Source of the DNA: Crocodylus rhombifer
Taxonomy: Eukaryota > Chordata > Crocodylia > Crocodylidae
Length of the DNA: 64,000 nt
Reading direction: 5' to 3'
Assembly (NCBI GenBank): GCA_038503035.1
Contig: JAVSML010023992.1
Coordinates: forward strand, 391,473 to 455,472
The first letter of the stretch is position 1, and each line of letters starts with the position of its first letter. Positions 44,601-57,770 of the stretch are shown one piece after another. A program made the translations under genes and the position numbers. Below the pieces are notes generated by a model that did not search any database, was not told the origin of the DNA, and was given only the letters and a program-made list of their open reading frames with translations.

Positions 44601-46826
44601 ACTCCTCACTTTTTTCCCCTGTCCCTGTTTCCGTCCTAATCATCCATTCTGGCTACCCAAGTAGATGCTTCACACAGCAAAACTGGAAATTAAAAATATT
44701 TAGTATATAAATATATTACATCTACTGTGAATCTTTGAAGCAGTATCAAAATTGCTGTTAACATCTGCTGTTAAAGTAGCTTCTAAATCAAAAGAAAATA
44801 AAAGGAAAATCATGAGCAGCAAAAAACCCACATCATTTCTTAATTATGCTGTGTATTTTTTCGTTGATAGATCTTTCTCCCAAGAGAGAGAACTGGCACA
44901 TGGCATATTGTCTGGATGGATCAGCAAACACAGCATAAACATAGTCATGAACATAAAAGAAAACATATGAATTGTAACAAAGCAGGGTGGGGGGAGGGGT
45001 AGCAAAAAGAAGGATGATGGTAGTTCATGATCTACTTGCAGTATTGAAGGTTTCTAAGTGACTTCATTTGCATATGACGTTGCAAAATGTAGCCTCTGAA
45101 TGGAAACCTGAAATTATAGTTACATTTTAGGTTGAATTTGAGAAGCATGTAAGTCTTTTTTTACACATAGCTTTTACAGACATTCAGTTAGTGACAGGAG
45201 TAATGTGCCTAATTGTTACATCACTGCAGTTAAACACTGCATGTTGTGTAGATGATCAGCAGATTGAGAGTCTGAGAAATAGTCCAGTCCTGGGTTGCTT
45301 CATTGATACTTTAAAAAATATCAACCAAATGTAAAATTCCCAAGCATAGAAAAGGCAGGAACATACTCTCATATACTGAGCAGCTGAACACTGTGGGGTA
45401 TATAGCTATGTAACTTATAATTTCATTTACGGTATACTGCGCCTGTACATTTCACGGAGCCTTCTGTCTGAAGTTCAGTCAACTGCAGCCTGTTACAATG
45501 AAGAGTTTTACTGTGCTCTCTCACAGGGTTTTTTTTACTCTTGTTCTTTACTTTCCCTTAATCTAAAGTTAAAATTGCTTGCACTGAATGTACATAAGAG
45601 TTCATTATGTGTGGAGGAATATAACCAAAATAAATATCTTTATTTGCTCAAGAAAGATATTCAACCTTTCAAGTGCAAGAGAAATTAAACTCATATAAAA
45701 GAAAGTCTAGAAAGGAGCTTTTCTAGACTACTGAAAGAAAATAAGTGTAAAACATACTTTTAGACAATATCTCTCAAGTATAGCAGGGATCATTAACGGC
45801 TCAGCACTCTTTCCCTATTTTTACAATAGGAAATATAATACTATTACTGATACTAGATTTTATATGTTCTAATGCACAAAGTGAAATCTTCATCCTTTTG
45901 AAGACAGAAAAAGTCCCATTGATTTCTCTGGGGTCAGGATTATACCCATAGTGAATGTATAGGCACACATTTACATCTTCCATCCATGAAGTTGTCATGA
46001 ATTGCTTCTTCTTTTAAATAGAGTCAATTTTGTTATGGTAAACAGGTTAATATAAAAATAATCTAAAACTGCAGCAGCTGACAGTTATAAAATAAAAATA
46101 GGCTACCAGGATTTTTCCTTGAAATGTGCTAGAAAATTCTTACAAAGCACTCAAAGTAATGACTTTTTAAAAAAATCTAAGCTGTATAGGCCTCAGAAAA
46201 TGGCATAGCTGTGATGGGACTGGAGTAATATACTGGTTATATTCATTAGCAATATCAGCTTAGTCAGGCCACTTGAGAATTATCCACCAAACAGCTGAAC
46301 ACTATTTAATTTAAATGAAAAGTACAAATCAATTATGAGCGTGCCGTTGTTCTCCTAGCTGTATGCCATGTTTTAATTTCACAGCAGCAGTGATGGAAAG
46401 CTGCTTTCTGGTAACTGTGTGTCACATTGAGAGAGTGAGTATTTTAATATTCAAGTCCATTATTCTAGATGTGTCCCTTAACATCACACTGAAACCAGTT
46501 TCAAAAGGTGAAGCACTTTATGGAAAATTCAGTCTAAATTATCTACAGAGCTTGCCCTTAAAATATTTGTTCTGCTGTTAGAGATTCATCAGTCACAGTC
46601 TTAAGTACAGGGGCTTTAACATTTTAAGGACAGCTACTGTAACCTGTTTGGTAGGAACAGATTTCTAATTAGAGTAGGACTTATAATACTATTTATAGTA
46701 TGATTATAAATTATTATATATACTGTGCTTCATGTCAAATTTGCTGCTGATCCACAGAATGGGCTGTCTGTAATGGCTCAGTCCTACTCTCTTTTGAAGT
46801 CTATAATAAAGCTGTCTCTGACTCAA
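44601..46826. other. Unassigned, repeat-poor AT-rich DNA
   Basis: No recognised gene or repeat in 2.2 kb. Confidence 0.55.
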
Positions 46827-47216
46827 GGGTGCACAATCATACCTCTGGTGATGGCACCACCTCCTGGTATCTAGAGGCACCACCACCTAGGGTCCCTTTA
46901 ATCATGCTCCAATGCATTCTAATTGGAACATGTCAGAGCAGACTCGTTTAATCAATTCTGCTCCACATCCTGATTAGAATGCTCTCATCTCACCACAGTA
47001 TCACATGTATAAGTTTCCACAGGTTTAAAAATGGCTGCTAGGACACTTTAAATAAAGCTTGTTGAAAGAGTTTTAATTAAAGCATCCCACTGCCATTTTA
47101 AAACATGCAGGGGCTTAATACACATGACACTGCTGCATTTTAATTAGAGTGGCTCTCTAGGAAGCTGTCTAATTAAAATGCCCCTCCCCCCACCTCCCCA
47201 AGCATATGTATAGGCA
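46827..47216. mobile_element. Probable 390-bp non-autonomous TIR element
   Basis: It starts GGGTGCACAATCATACC and ends near AAGCATATGTATAGGCAG, a weak inverted match. The interior has recurrent TTTTAATTAAAGC and TTTTAATTAGAGTGG words and GCTCCAATGCATTCTAATTGG, typical of an interspersed repeat rather than unique DNA. Confidence 0.42.
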
Positions 47217-50200
47217 GTCTATGTTCTTCATTTCAAAGAACAGTCTTTGTAAAAATCTACTACATTAAATGGGTAGGGAAATACGGAGCTATCATCAGGG
47301 ATCAGACCTACCAGGAAAGCTTAAAATAACAAAATGATTCCTAAGGTTGTTTTCCTATAAGCAGATGCTGTAGTCTCAAGTAATGTATAACTACCAGGCC
47401 AAAGGTTTGTGTTATCATCAGTGGAGGTATTATAAGTTCACTAGACAAACTTTCTATTAAAATATGGTCTGCACTATGAAAAATTATTGGATGGCAAGAA
47501 TTGTGTGTAAAGAGCTGTATCAAAGAAAGCATTTAAAATGCACACAACATTAAGAAATGTCATTGGTCCTACAAAACCCAGGGAAATGCTGCATATTCTT
47601 GAACGCCATCTAGTGGTATTTTATTCTGAAGTAACTATTAGCATATATAGAATTCTATGTAATGGTGATCTTTCCCCACACACAGAGACACACTTTTAAT
47701 GCCTATTAGTCAGAGTCAGAATATATGTGATTGGAAATTCAGAATGATCTCTTCTTAGATTAGCTATTTGCACATGATGTCCAGATGGAATATGCCATGT
47801 GCTTCTTCATTTTCCACATGGTTAAAATATTACATTTTCCAAAAAAAAAGAAAAACTTTTTTGGAAAACAATTAAACTGATATCCTCAGGGTGAGGTTCC
47901 CCTATGAATATGAGAAGATGAAAAGGTTGTTAGCCATCTGTGTATGCAGTTGACCACTGGATTCTTTCAGCCTGACACCATTTCAGTGGTAGCATTTGGG
48001 GCTACCCCAAGGTTATTTTAGTCTTTCGTAGCTTTAATAGAGAAAGGATACTTGAAACAGAATCTATCCACAATTTTCACATTTTCACCATGCTGCAGTC
48101 TCACACAAAATGCTCTATTCCAGTTGTCTGCTTTTGCTCCATTCTCTATGTACTTTATCTTACTCTAAAATTACTTAGAAGTGCTTTAAAGGTATGTATT
48201 GAGATGCTGCCAGTGATGTCGTCAGTTATTTAGAGACTGGGAAAGGCAACAATATTGTGTATTCTCATTTCAAAGCATGCTGTTTCACAATTCCTGTTAC
48301 CATATAGGGGACAGTACAGATTAAACTTCTACTTACCTCAATCCAGGATTTAATGAGATGTGAATTTGTTTCATTAAACTAAACTCTCACTTGAACCTTT
48401 GTCAAAAATCAAACTAAATGAATATTTCCTAAAGTTTTCAAAACTAGCTTTGAAACAATTTTTTCTTTTATTTTAGCTTTTGCGCAGCTGTGTAATGACT
48501 TAATTACAGTAACAATCAGTTAAACCTAACATGTCCATATTGCTGGCACATTTACTTAACGCAAAGCAAACTGCATATCTGCAGTCCTATTCAACTGCTT
48601 GGTTGAGAATAAAGGTCAGGGTAGATTAATTGTTTGGGGGCAATCTTTGCTGTCGTGGTTCTAAAGTTCTGAAGGGCAATATGGAAGAGATGATTCCAAG
48701 AGTCCCTTTTCTTCTTGGTATAATTTGACAGTTATTCCCAAGTCATTTTCACCATGCCAAAACCAGAAAGCATCAACAAGCTCATGTTACTGAGAAACTT
48801 TCAGACTGCAGAAGTTCAGGCAAGCATTCTGTTCGAAAATTTCAAAACAGAGCAATTAAAACCCTACTCTGTTTTGAAAATCTCAATCCTGAACTTTTGG
48901 AAACCCACCCAAACCAAAGTGAATTAGAAAAATTTTGGAGGCCTTCCATTAGTAATGAAAAGATATTGTTGTTTCAATTTGTCTTACTTCCTCTTGTGAA
49001 GAAGCAGATCAGCCCTATTGCTCAGTCCCTTTGCTGGTTTAACTAGATGGCTACTCCCGAGTAATATTATCCAAATGTTTTCTATTTTATTACTACCATT
49101 TTTTGTCCTCCTCCTGTGTAGTTATACCGGATGACATTCTATCATGTCATTCTCTTCTCAGGAAGACTCTGGGTTTGTAAATCAACTGCTCAGAAGGAGT
49201 TGTGAAACTCTGGAGCAGTTATTATCAGTGTTAGTATTTCCTCAACTATTGTGAGATTTCTGAGCAACAACATGCATAGAAGTTCTTGCTGATTAGACCA
49301 GTGATATCTCATCCACTTTAGTGGTAGCTCTCCCAGAAAAAGTCAATAATTAGCAGCCTATGGTGGAAGAGTCATGGCAACAAAGCTTAAGTGATATTGA
49401 AAGCACCTATGCAATTCCTATTTCTCTTACTTTTTACTCTGGGTTTCATTTTCACTTTTGATTGCTTTTCCCTTAATGTTAGGGTATGGGATGCATTATG
49501 AAGAGTTCAAATAATAGACAAGGTTGCCTTTGCTACTTTTCTCCTGTTGCTGATATGTATTTATCTTCTATCAGCATGTTCAGAAGAAGAAACAAAGAGA
49601 TTGTGGTAAACAATAACTCACCTGTTTCAGTTTTGTTTCCCCAAAGCAGTTCTGTGTTTGTATTGACACTAGAGTTTCTCATGAGAAGGCTTCCTTTTGG
49701 TGGACTGTAGGTACATATAATTCCTACTTTTATGTAGTGGAGTGACTGGCCTGTCTCTATAACTCCAAGAGCTACAAGTAGGGCCTCCCATATCGAACAG
49801 ATCAAGGGTAAAGATCAGACTAAGGGGAATACCGTGGTCTTCCAGCTTGGGGGTTGGGCAGGAGGTCATGTCATGAAAAGAAAGTTAATTTTATGAAACT
49901 AAAACTAAAACCTTAGACAAATATGAAATTTGGGAAGGGATAGGTGAAGATGTAACAAGGTAGAAGGAGACTGTGCAAGACAGAAGGAGATAGAAAGCTG
50001 TAGTTAAAGCAGCTATAGGCACCTGAAGCCTGTGACACCAGAAAGAGAGCAAGAGAGTACTTCCAAATAATCCTGATTAAGAAACTATCCAAATGACCAT
50101 GACCAGAGAAGCAACAGACAGTGAGCTCTGAATTAGGACTGTTTTTTCACTATCAGCACATACAGTGTGAATACAATGGGCCCTGATCCCCAGGAAATAA

Positions 50201-50299
50201 TGCTGCAATACAAACAATTACTGGTAATAACATGGTTCTTCAGCTGTAGTGTGAGGAGGTTCAGAAGGAGCCATCCCAGAGTCAAGGGCAGATTACATA
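47217..50299. other. Unassigned, repeat-poor AT-rich DNA
   Basis: Three kilobases without a recognised element. Frames at 49486 and 49533 (74 and 90 codons, opposite strands) show no motif. Confidence 0.55.
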
Positions 50300-50490
50300 C
50301 CAAACCGGGCAGGGCCTGTGCAATATAACACAGGCAGTGCCAGTGGGCTGAAGCTGAGCTGTGCTGCCCTGTGCTGTCCCACATTGCATGGGGGAGGGGC
50401 TGTGCCAGGAGGCCCCAAGGGCCCCGATGGCTGCTGCAGATGTGGGTAAGCTGTGGGCCGTGTGGAGGCCTGGAGCTCTGTGGGGGGGGG

Positions 50491-52123
50491 CATGATGCAA
50501 GACAGACTCGAGGGGAACGCCTCCAGACCTCAGGTTGGGGAGGACTGGGTTAGAGAGCTTCTAGAGGGGCTGGACATGTTCAGATCAGTGGATCCAGATG
50601 CTCTCCACCACAGGGTGTTGAGGGAGCTAGCAGGAGTTATTGCAGGGCCCTTGGCACGGCTTTCTGAGCACTCATGGTGCTCGGGCCAGGTGCCAGATGT
50701 TTAGAAGGTAGCCAATGTGGTCCCCATCTTTAAAAAAGGGAGGAGGGAGGACCCGGGCAACTATAGGCCCGTCAGTCTTACCTCAATCCTAGGAAAACTC
50801 TTTGAGAAGATCATCATGGAGCACATCTGTGATGGGCCGGCCTCAGAGATGATGCTCAAGGGCAACCAGCAGAGTTTCATTAGGGGCGGGTCATGTCAGA
50901 CCAACCTGATTGCCTTTTATGATCAGGTCACAAAAGTCTTGGATGCAGGTGTTGCCGTGGATGTAGTCTTTCTGGATTTCAGCAAGGCCTTTGACACCGT
51001 CTCCCACCCCATCCTCATTAAGAAATCGGGTGACTGTGGCATTGATGCCTACACAGTCAGATGGATTGCAGATTGGCTGAAGGATCGCACTCAGAGGGTG
51101 GTGGTGGATGGGTCATATTCAACCTGGGGAGAAGTGGGCAGCAGAGTCCCCCAGGACTCGGTCCTTGGGCCTTCACTGTTCAATCTCTTTATCAGCGATT
51201 TGGACGACGGGGTGAAATGCAACCTGTTTAAATTCGCTGATGATACCAAAATTTGGGGTGAGGTGAGCACACTAGTAGGGAAGAAAAGATTGCAGCAAGA
51301 CTTGGATAGGTTACAGGGGTGAGCTAGCAAAAACAGGATGCGCTTCAACACTGAGAAATGCAGGGTGCTGCACTTGGGCAGTAGTAACCAGCAGCACACT
51401 TATAAAATGGGGAACTCCCTTCTTGAGAGCACAGAGGCAGAAAGGGATCTTGGAGTCATTATTGACTCCAAGATGAACATGGGCCGACAATGTGAGGTCA
51501 CGGTTGGCAGGGCTAACCGGACCTTGTCGTGCATCCACAGGTGCATCTCTAGCAGGGTCAAGGAGGTGATCCTCCTCCTCTATGCAACACTAGTCAGGCC
51601 ACAGCTGGAGTACTGTGTCCAGTTCTGTGCGTCCCACTTCCAGAGGGATGTGGACAACATTGAGAGGGTCCAGAGGAGGGCCACCCGAATGATCTGGGGA
51701 CTACAGGGCAAACCCTACAATGAGAGACTGCGGGACCTGAACCTGTTCAGCCTTCACAAGAGAAGGCTGAGGGTGGACCTGCTGACAGTTTATAAATTCA
51801 CTAAAGGAGACCAGAAGGGTTTGGGAGAGACCTTGTTTCCCCTAGCGCCCCCTGGCATAACAAGGAATAAAGGCCACAAGTTGTTGGAGAGGAGGTTTAA
51901 ATTAGACATCTGTAAGAACTACTTCACAGTTAGGGCGGCTGGGATCTGGAACCAACTTCCAAGGGAAGTGGTGCTGGCTCCTACCCTGGGGGACTTTAAG
52001 AGGAGGCTTGATGCCTACCTAGCTGGGATCATTTGAGCCCAGTTTTTTTTTCTCCTGCCCTGGCAGGGGGGTTGGACTTGAAGATCTATAAGGTCCCTTC
52101 TGACCCTACTTCTATGATTCTAT
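50491..52123 (+). mobile_element. Young 5'-truncated CR1 LINE
   Basis: About 1.63 kb, cut at the 5' end within the linker before the RT. The 3' UTR word GACTTGAAGATCTATAAGG and a short TTCTATGATTCTATG tail end at about 52123. The same subfamily as the copy entering at 63.5 kb, judged by shared 3' coding words and UTR. It lies inside TIR element copy B. Confidence 0.95.
50495..52036 (+). pseudogene. CR1 ORF2 RT and C-terminal region, one frame with two stops
   Basis: One reading frame runs for about 510 codons. In order it shows VVPIFKKGRRED with NYRPVSLTS, VFLDFSKAFDTVSH (catalytic Asp at 50975-50977), VPQDSVLGPSLFN, KFADDTKIWG (active-site Asp pair at 51239-51244), LGVIIDSKMNMG, RPQLEYCVQFC and YFTVRAAGIWNQLP, ending at 52036. 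Only two codons interrupt it: TAG at 50702-50704 and TGA at 51320-51322. Both stand where other CR1 copies have Trp. The usual GVPQGS motif reads RVPQDS, so RT function would be impaired anyway. There are no frameshifts. Confidence 0.93.
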
Positions 52124-53457
52124 GTGGGCCCTGCAGGGGGGCTCTGGGCCCTGCGGGGGTGGAGGCTGTAGCCCTTGCAGAGGGACTCTGGCCCCTGTGG
52201 GGGGGCAGTCTGTGAGGTGTGTAGGGGGAATATGACCTGTGGGGGCCAGAGGACCCACCCCTCCTGAGCAACCCCACCCCATGGACCCACCATACTCACA
52301 GTTCCCCCAACAATCCACCCACAAACCCCACACCCCCAAGCCATCTCTATAAACCCCTCACCCACATACCTGGCCAGGAGTGAGGGGACTGGGGTGGGGG
52401 CAAGCTGTGGGCTGAGAGTGAAGGGCAAGGGCAGGGGCAGAGCACTGGCATATCAGTGCTGCTCAGGGCTGCACATTCTGGTAAGCAAAGGGAGTAGGCG
52501 CAGCTCTGATTTTTCTATTATAAAAAAGCCAAAAGTAAATGCCAAAGTGTATAGATATTTAGAATTTATTTTATTATGATGCTAGAGGCACTAGTAGGCT
52601 TCCAAATTGCTCTGAACTTGTAAATATATCAATAAAATGTTGCCCAACTGATCTCTCTCTATATAGTGGCATTTCATTTTAATAGCAAAAGAACACTATT
52701 GGGGGTATTTTAATGAGAGAAATTGGGTTTCTTATAAGAGAATTTGCAATTTTTAAATAGGGAACACCAGGATCTCTACGGATAAGACAAGTGGGAAGAC
52801 CCACGCAGAGAAGCCTGTCCAGGACCAACACTGGGGACCCAGCTGGAGGGCAGATGAGGTGGCTGACCTGTTGGCCATTTGGGGCTATGAGGACACACTT
52901 GGATAATACAATATGGCCCACCCCAAGAAGCACATCTTCTGGGTGATAGCTGCCCAGATGGCAGAGTGGGGACACCCCATTCGGGTCTTCTGGCAGGCAT
53001 GCAGCCATGGAGCCACAGGTCCAAGGGGACAGATGCAGCATGGCAGCAGGTCACAGCCAGGCAGCAGTCCCCACTGCCAGACTACTGCAGTGGATAGAGG
53101 TGGCAATGGCTACTCCAGGTTAGGGCTGCTTCAGCAGTCCAGCTGGCTCAAGGGGTGGCTCAGATGCCAACTGGCTGGGCCTCAGAAGCTCCTGAGGGCA
53201 GGTATCCCTGAGCTGCTGTCCAGGACAGGTTTTTATACTGCTGGGGCCAGCACAGGTACTGGCCCTGGGCTCTAGCTCCCCCTGGCTGCAGATCCAGGAG
53301 GAGCTGAGCAGGGTTATTTTGCCCCAAGTGGCACAACTTGCATCACACCAAAGCGCATGTCCGGGCATGTGCACTGAAACAAAAATCCCTGGTTCTAATT
53401 TGTGCCAGGCCTATTTGAGCTGCTGCAAATGAACATGCCTGCATGTGTGGATGCACT

Positions 53458-56400
53458 CTGGGACTTTAGTACTGGGAATATAGTACAGTTCCTATACCTC
53501 TTCAGTCTTAATATCTCTGCTGAGATCAAGTTTGCCATTGGTGTTGATGTTGCAGGAGGACACCCATGCACTGGAAAGTAATTTGATACCAGTTTGCTGT
53601 CATGAAGCCATCAATTAATATTTTGGTTGGATTTGAACTACCAACAATCTAAATATATGTTAAAAGGTTCTTGTAGAGCTTTTCTAATTCCTGAACCATT
53701 TAGCTCCTCAGGTATACATTTTAAATTTTTCCCATCTACTTGTTAAGAATATTTCAACAAAATTGTCAATTATGTGATATAGTAGTTTGGAACACAATGA
53801 TGAAGAAGAAATAGGAAGTGTGATCTTACAAACCATTTCTAACATGTAGAGATCATGTAAGAGAAGAAATCATAACATAGTTTTCTCATACTGCTTGGTT
53901 GTTTCCAACCTGACTTTTGTAGAATGCTGTCCAAGCATAAAATTTGAAGTTTCTTTGTTTTTTTCTTGATCCTGGGACTGATTCAGCACTAAACATTAAT
54001 AAATCTGTGTTTTTTTCAGATTTGTATCAGTGTAACTCAGTTGCAATTCTTGGAGTTTTAACTGTGTGCAGCAAAAATAGCACAGTGGTAAATAAAGGCC
54101 CTTGTTTCTGGATTCATTGTAGATTACCATCCAAAACAGATCAAGAGAATAACAGGCCAACAGATTCATAGTAACTAGGACTCCTACCCGAGGTGAAAAG
54201 CTATTGCCTTATGGAACTATTTTGCTATCATCATCTTTCCAGCTGAGCTGGACTAGTGACACTATAAACTGGCAATTAAAAGACTCAAGTTAGAAATACA
54301 TTCTGGTTACCAGGTCCCACAATGGCAAAGGTTAAGTGGATTATGTGGAGATAATTCACTCAGCTCCAGGGGGAGGGTGCTGATTGCTGATTACCTCCCT
54401 CTTTCCCCCTTATTTGTTGATATACTGAGATTATTATAGTAGTGTCAACATTACAACTGGTCAACAGTACAATAAGTGGGGGAGGCCCTAGAAAAGTTTC
54501 CTAAGTGACATCACAAAAAAGATTCTGGTACTCAATGATATTCGCAGAGTCCACTGCAAGTACAGCCTGACAAGAGAGCCAGGAGGTCAGCATTGATTTT
54601 CATTTAACATTTTTTTCATACTTCATCATTTCTGCCCATAATCTAGATCTACCAGTAACTAAATGACAGCTTGTTCCAGGGAAAATAAATATTAATAAAA
54701 ATGCCAATACTATATGAACAGTTACTACTCTGAATTAAAACCACCCGTTACACCTCTAGTTGTGTGGCAACACCTACACAGTGTTTCCAATTAACTTTGT
54801 AAGTTTTTAATCAGTGACAAATGCATTTTTGTAAATTCAATTTGCCTTTTACTGCGGCACCTATAAAATGTCTTGCAACATTCCGGAACTTTGTGAACGT
54901 TTTACTTGCTACTGACATAATGCAGCTGTCGGACCTACAACAAAGGCTAAGGTTTATGAGCAACTTGAATTAGGATGTAGGTTTAGCAATTAAAGTACAA
55001 GAAAAGAGAAGTAAAAAGATAATTTTCCAAAACTGCACTTGCCAATGTGCAAAAATATACCCATATAATTCCATGAATAGGAACAATAGATAGTAAAATG
55101 TAGAAATGCTTAGGAAGCTACGCTCTGTTTTAAACACCTATGTTAAGTGAAAAGGTCAAGCAGATTTCATTAATAAATCTACACTGGGTTTTTTTTCTTC
55201 TTTAATCAGATTCAAATGCATCCCGTTAAAGAGCCAAGTGATTAGATCATAAATCTGAATGTCCTTGAAGATGATGAAGGAAATGCTTATCTGTAAAGTA
55301 ATCATCATACTGCCATTTTCATCATTTGCACATTTTTACAGGTGCTAGGAAAGTGCTTTAATTTCAAATTACTTGCTAGAATTGTTAGTGTACTTGTAGA
55401 ATTTACAGTTAAAAGAACAACTGGTTCAATTGTGACAGCTGCAAAAGACATGTTTAATTTTTTTCCAAAACAGGAGTGCTAAATAAATCAAAATACAGAA
55501 AAAAAAATTCCCATAGATAGTGATGTTTTATAGTTCAGTACATTAAGTCAACTTCTCCTTTATTATATACTTATGCAGTTCCACTAAACTTCAGCTGGGG
55601 TATAGTTGACTATAATTTGGCCACCATGCCTTAAATGTGAGGCCATCCAATTGAAGCCTATTAATTATAGTTCCATATTATTATAGTAACATTATATTCT
55701 GTGCATTACAAATTAATTCATACAGATCCTGGCTCTGCATGATTAGAACCATCATACATATTTTACCAGATTTCCCATTTCTTTATGGATTTTCCTACTG
55801 AATATCACACATTTGCTATTCTGATTCAGCGTAAAATGGCAGCAGTTCCTCCTTTGGGCATTCTGTGTATAACCAAAGATTTGTCACTTACTCTGTTTGA
55901 AACCAGATTCTGGATTTAGCTAAAATTAAAACCAGTTTACAGTGCTAGAAAGACATTAGGAAATGAATGTCTCTGGATTTCTAATATATTTAAAACAAAA
56001 AATGGGGAAAAGAAATTTTCACATGTATAGACAGTCCTATAAAAATAATTAGATATGGACAAAGTTGTTAAATTTTGCAGTTTCTGAAATGAACACTTTA
56101 ATTTTTTCTACTGGACCTAATACTCATCAAGCTTGATTCAAAGGAACCATTTTGATTTTGTATCAATGGAGCACAGTATACACTAGTGTATAACTTACCA
56201 TATTCTAGTATGGTCAAAAATAGATTAATGGGAGACCTTCCATTAACTTTATTAGGAGCAAAAAGGACCTTTATCATGTGACTACTAAACCATGCTCTAT
56301 TGTAGTTGTGGGGTAAGAGTTCCATCCTGAAAAGGCTGGAACATCACACAACATGGATAATTTGATCAAAGTCAATGGAAATCCTTCATAAAGGATTTCC

Positions 56401-57770
56401 ATTTGACTTTTGTCTTTTTAATTTTTATTTTGTCTAGTGTATTTTAAATTGCCTTGCCAGAGTGATATTGGAATGGGATTATGATAAATGGAATCATGGT
56501 AAGCAATTTAAAAAAAATGTATAAGCAATCTAAACTATATATGCTCATCACAAATTCTTGTGAGACTATGGACTTGCCTGTAATTAAAACAGACACTTCC
56601 AAGCTTTACTAGACACTATTTTCTTTAATTGAAGTTTATAAACTTTATTTTTATTTGTTTTGTCGTAGATCCAACAACCTCATGCCCATTAACACAAATA
56701 TTAACTTAAAAGAGTTCAGTGAACCATTTGTGAACTACATGCAGAGAAGATTAAAAGAAACAATACAAAATCCTCTCCTGGGAAAGATCAAATGGTTACT
56801 TAAGTAAATGCAACCTAAACCAATAGTTTAGCCTGAGGAAGGAGAAGGGAGAAGGGGAAAGGGACACCTCAGCTATAATTAACACCTCCTAGTTGTGCTT
56901 TCCAATGTTTCAAACAGATTGTGCCCCATTATGGATGAAGAAACCATTTGCTCACTACTTTGAAACCTGAAATCAAAAAGCTACATCATAATACAGTCAG
57001 TTAACATTGCTAAGTGCTTGGACAAGTCATAAAATCATTCAGTCGTCATGCAGTAGTGTTAGTTTTCCATATAGATATGGTCAGCTATATGCCCATTTTG
57101 CCATTAATTAAATATACAAATATAACTACCACTTCTGTAGTACCTACTCAGTGAAAATCATATTCTTCAGTCCTTTTTTGGAGAAAGTTTGCACTGGAGT
57201 TTGCTAAAGCAAAGAATATATCATTTCCCCCAAACCTGGAGCCAACGTAATTATCTAAACCAAATGTCTTCCAGTTATCTGAAGCCAACCTTCCTGTATG
57301 TTCTTGGTATTATTTCTCCATCTCTTGGTCCCTAGGAGCTCATTATCTCAGTCAGTGTCTCCAAAAAACTAAAAAAGTTGTTTTATTTAAACTACTTGGA
57401 GCATGTCCAGTGAAACAACTGTTCTTTCCTCTGTTAGTCTATGTTGCTGGACAAGCGTGGGAAAACATAAAGGCTGAAAGGCTTGCAAAGATAGCTGCTC
57501 TTTTACTTACTTGTCTTTCATAACTGCGGGCAGTGTTATTTCTGTGTTCTGTGCTTGGATCAAGAATATTTGTGTGATAGAGCTATTTTTTCCATGCCTA
57601 GAATGCCCTGTACCTCTATCATGGCACTGGCCTGTGTTTATCCAGTTCTTTAGTCTGTTGTCACAAAACATTTTTGTTACTTGCCTAAATAGTACAAATG
57701 TTGTGGGTTGTTACTACATTTATTTGGGGATTAATATATTCTGCATAGGTCTATATTCAGCCTTCTAGTC
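53458..57770. other. Unassigned, repeat-poor AT-rich DNA
   Basis: 4.3 kb, the longest stretch without a recognised element. A strong 46-bp hairpin lies at 56367-56412. The part around 54700-55000 contains many TAAT-type cores and no repeat similarity. No exon recognised. Confidence 0.55.

Larger units (their letters stand above)
50300..53457. mobile_element. 1.67-kb-type TIR element, copy B, split by CR1
   Basis: The parts outside 50491-52123 match copy A. GATGTGGGTAAGCTGTGGG precedes the break. After it come a GC-rich tract, ATATTTAGAATTTATTTTATT and ATGATGCTAGAGGCACTAG, then TCCAGCTGGCTCAAGGGG, GGCTCTAGCTCCCCCTGG and a terminus whose reverse complement is GAGTGCATCCACACATGC. The left terminus is missing or unrecognisable, so the start is approximate. 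Copy B lacks the long (TG)n of copy A. Confidence 0.68.
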
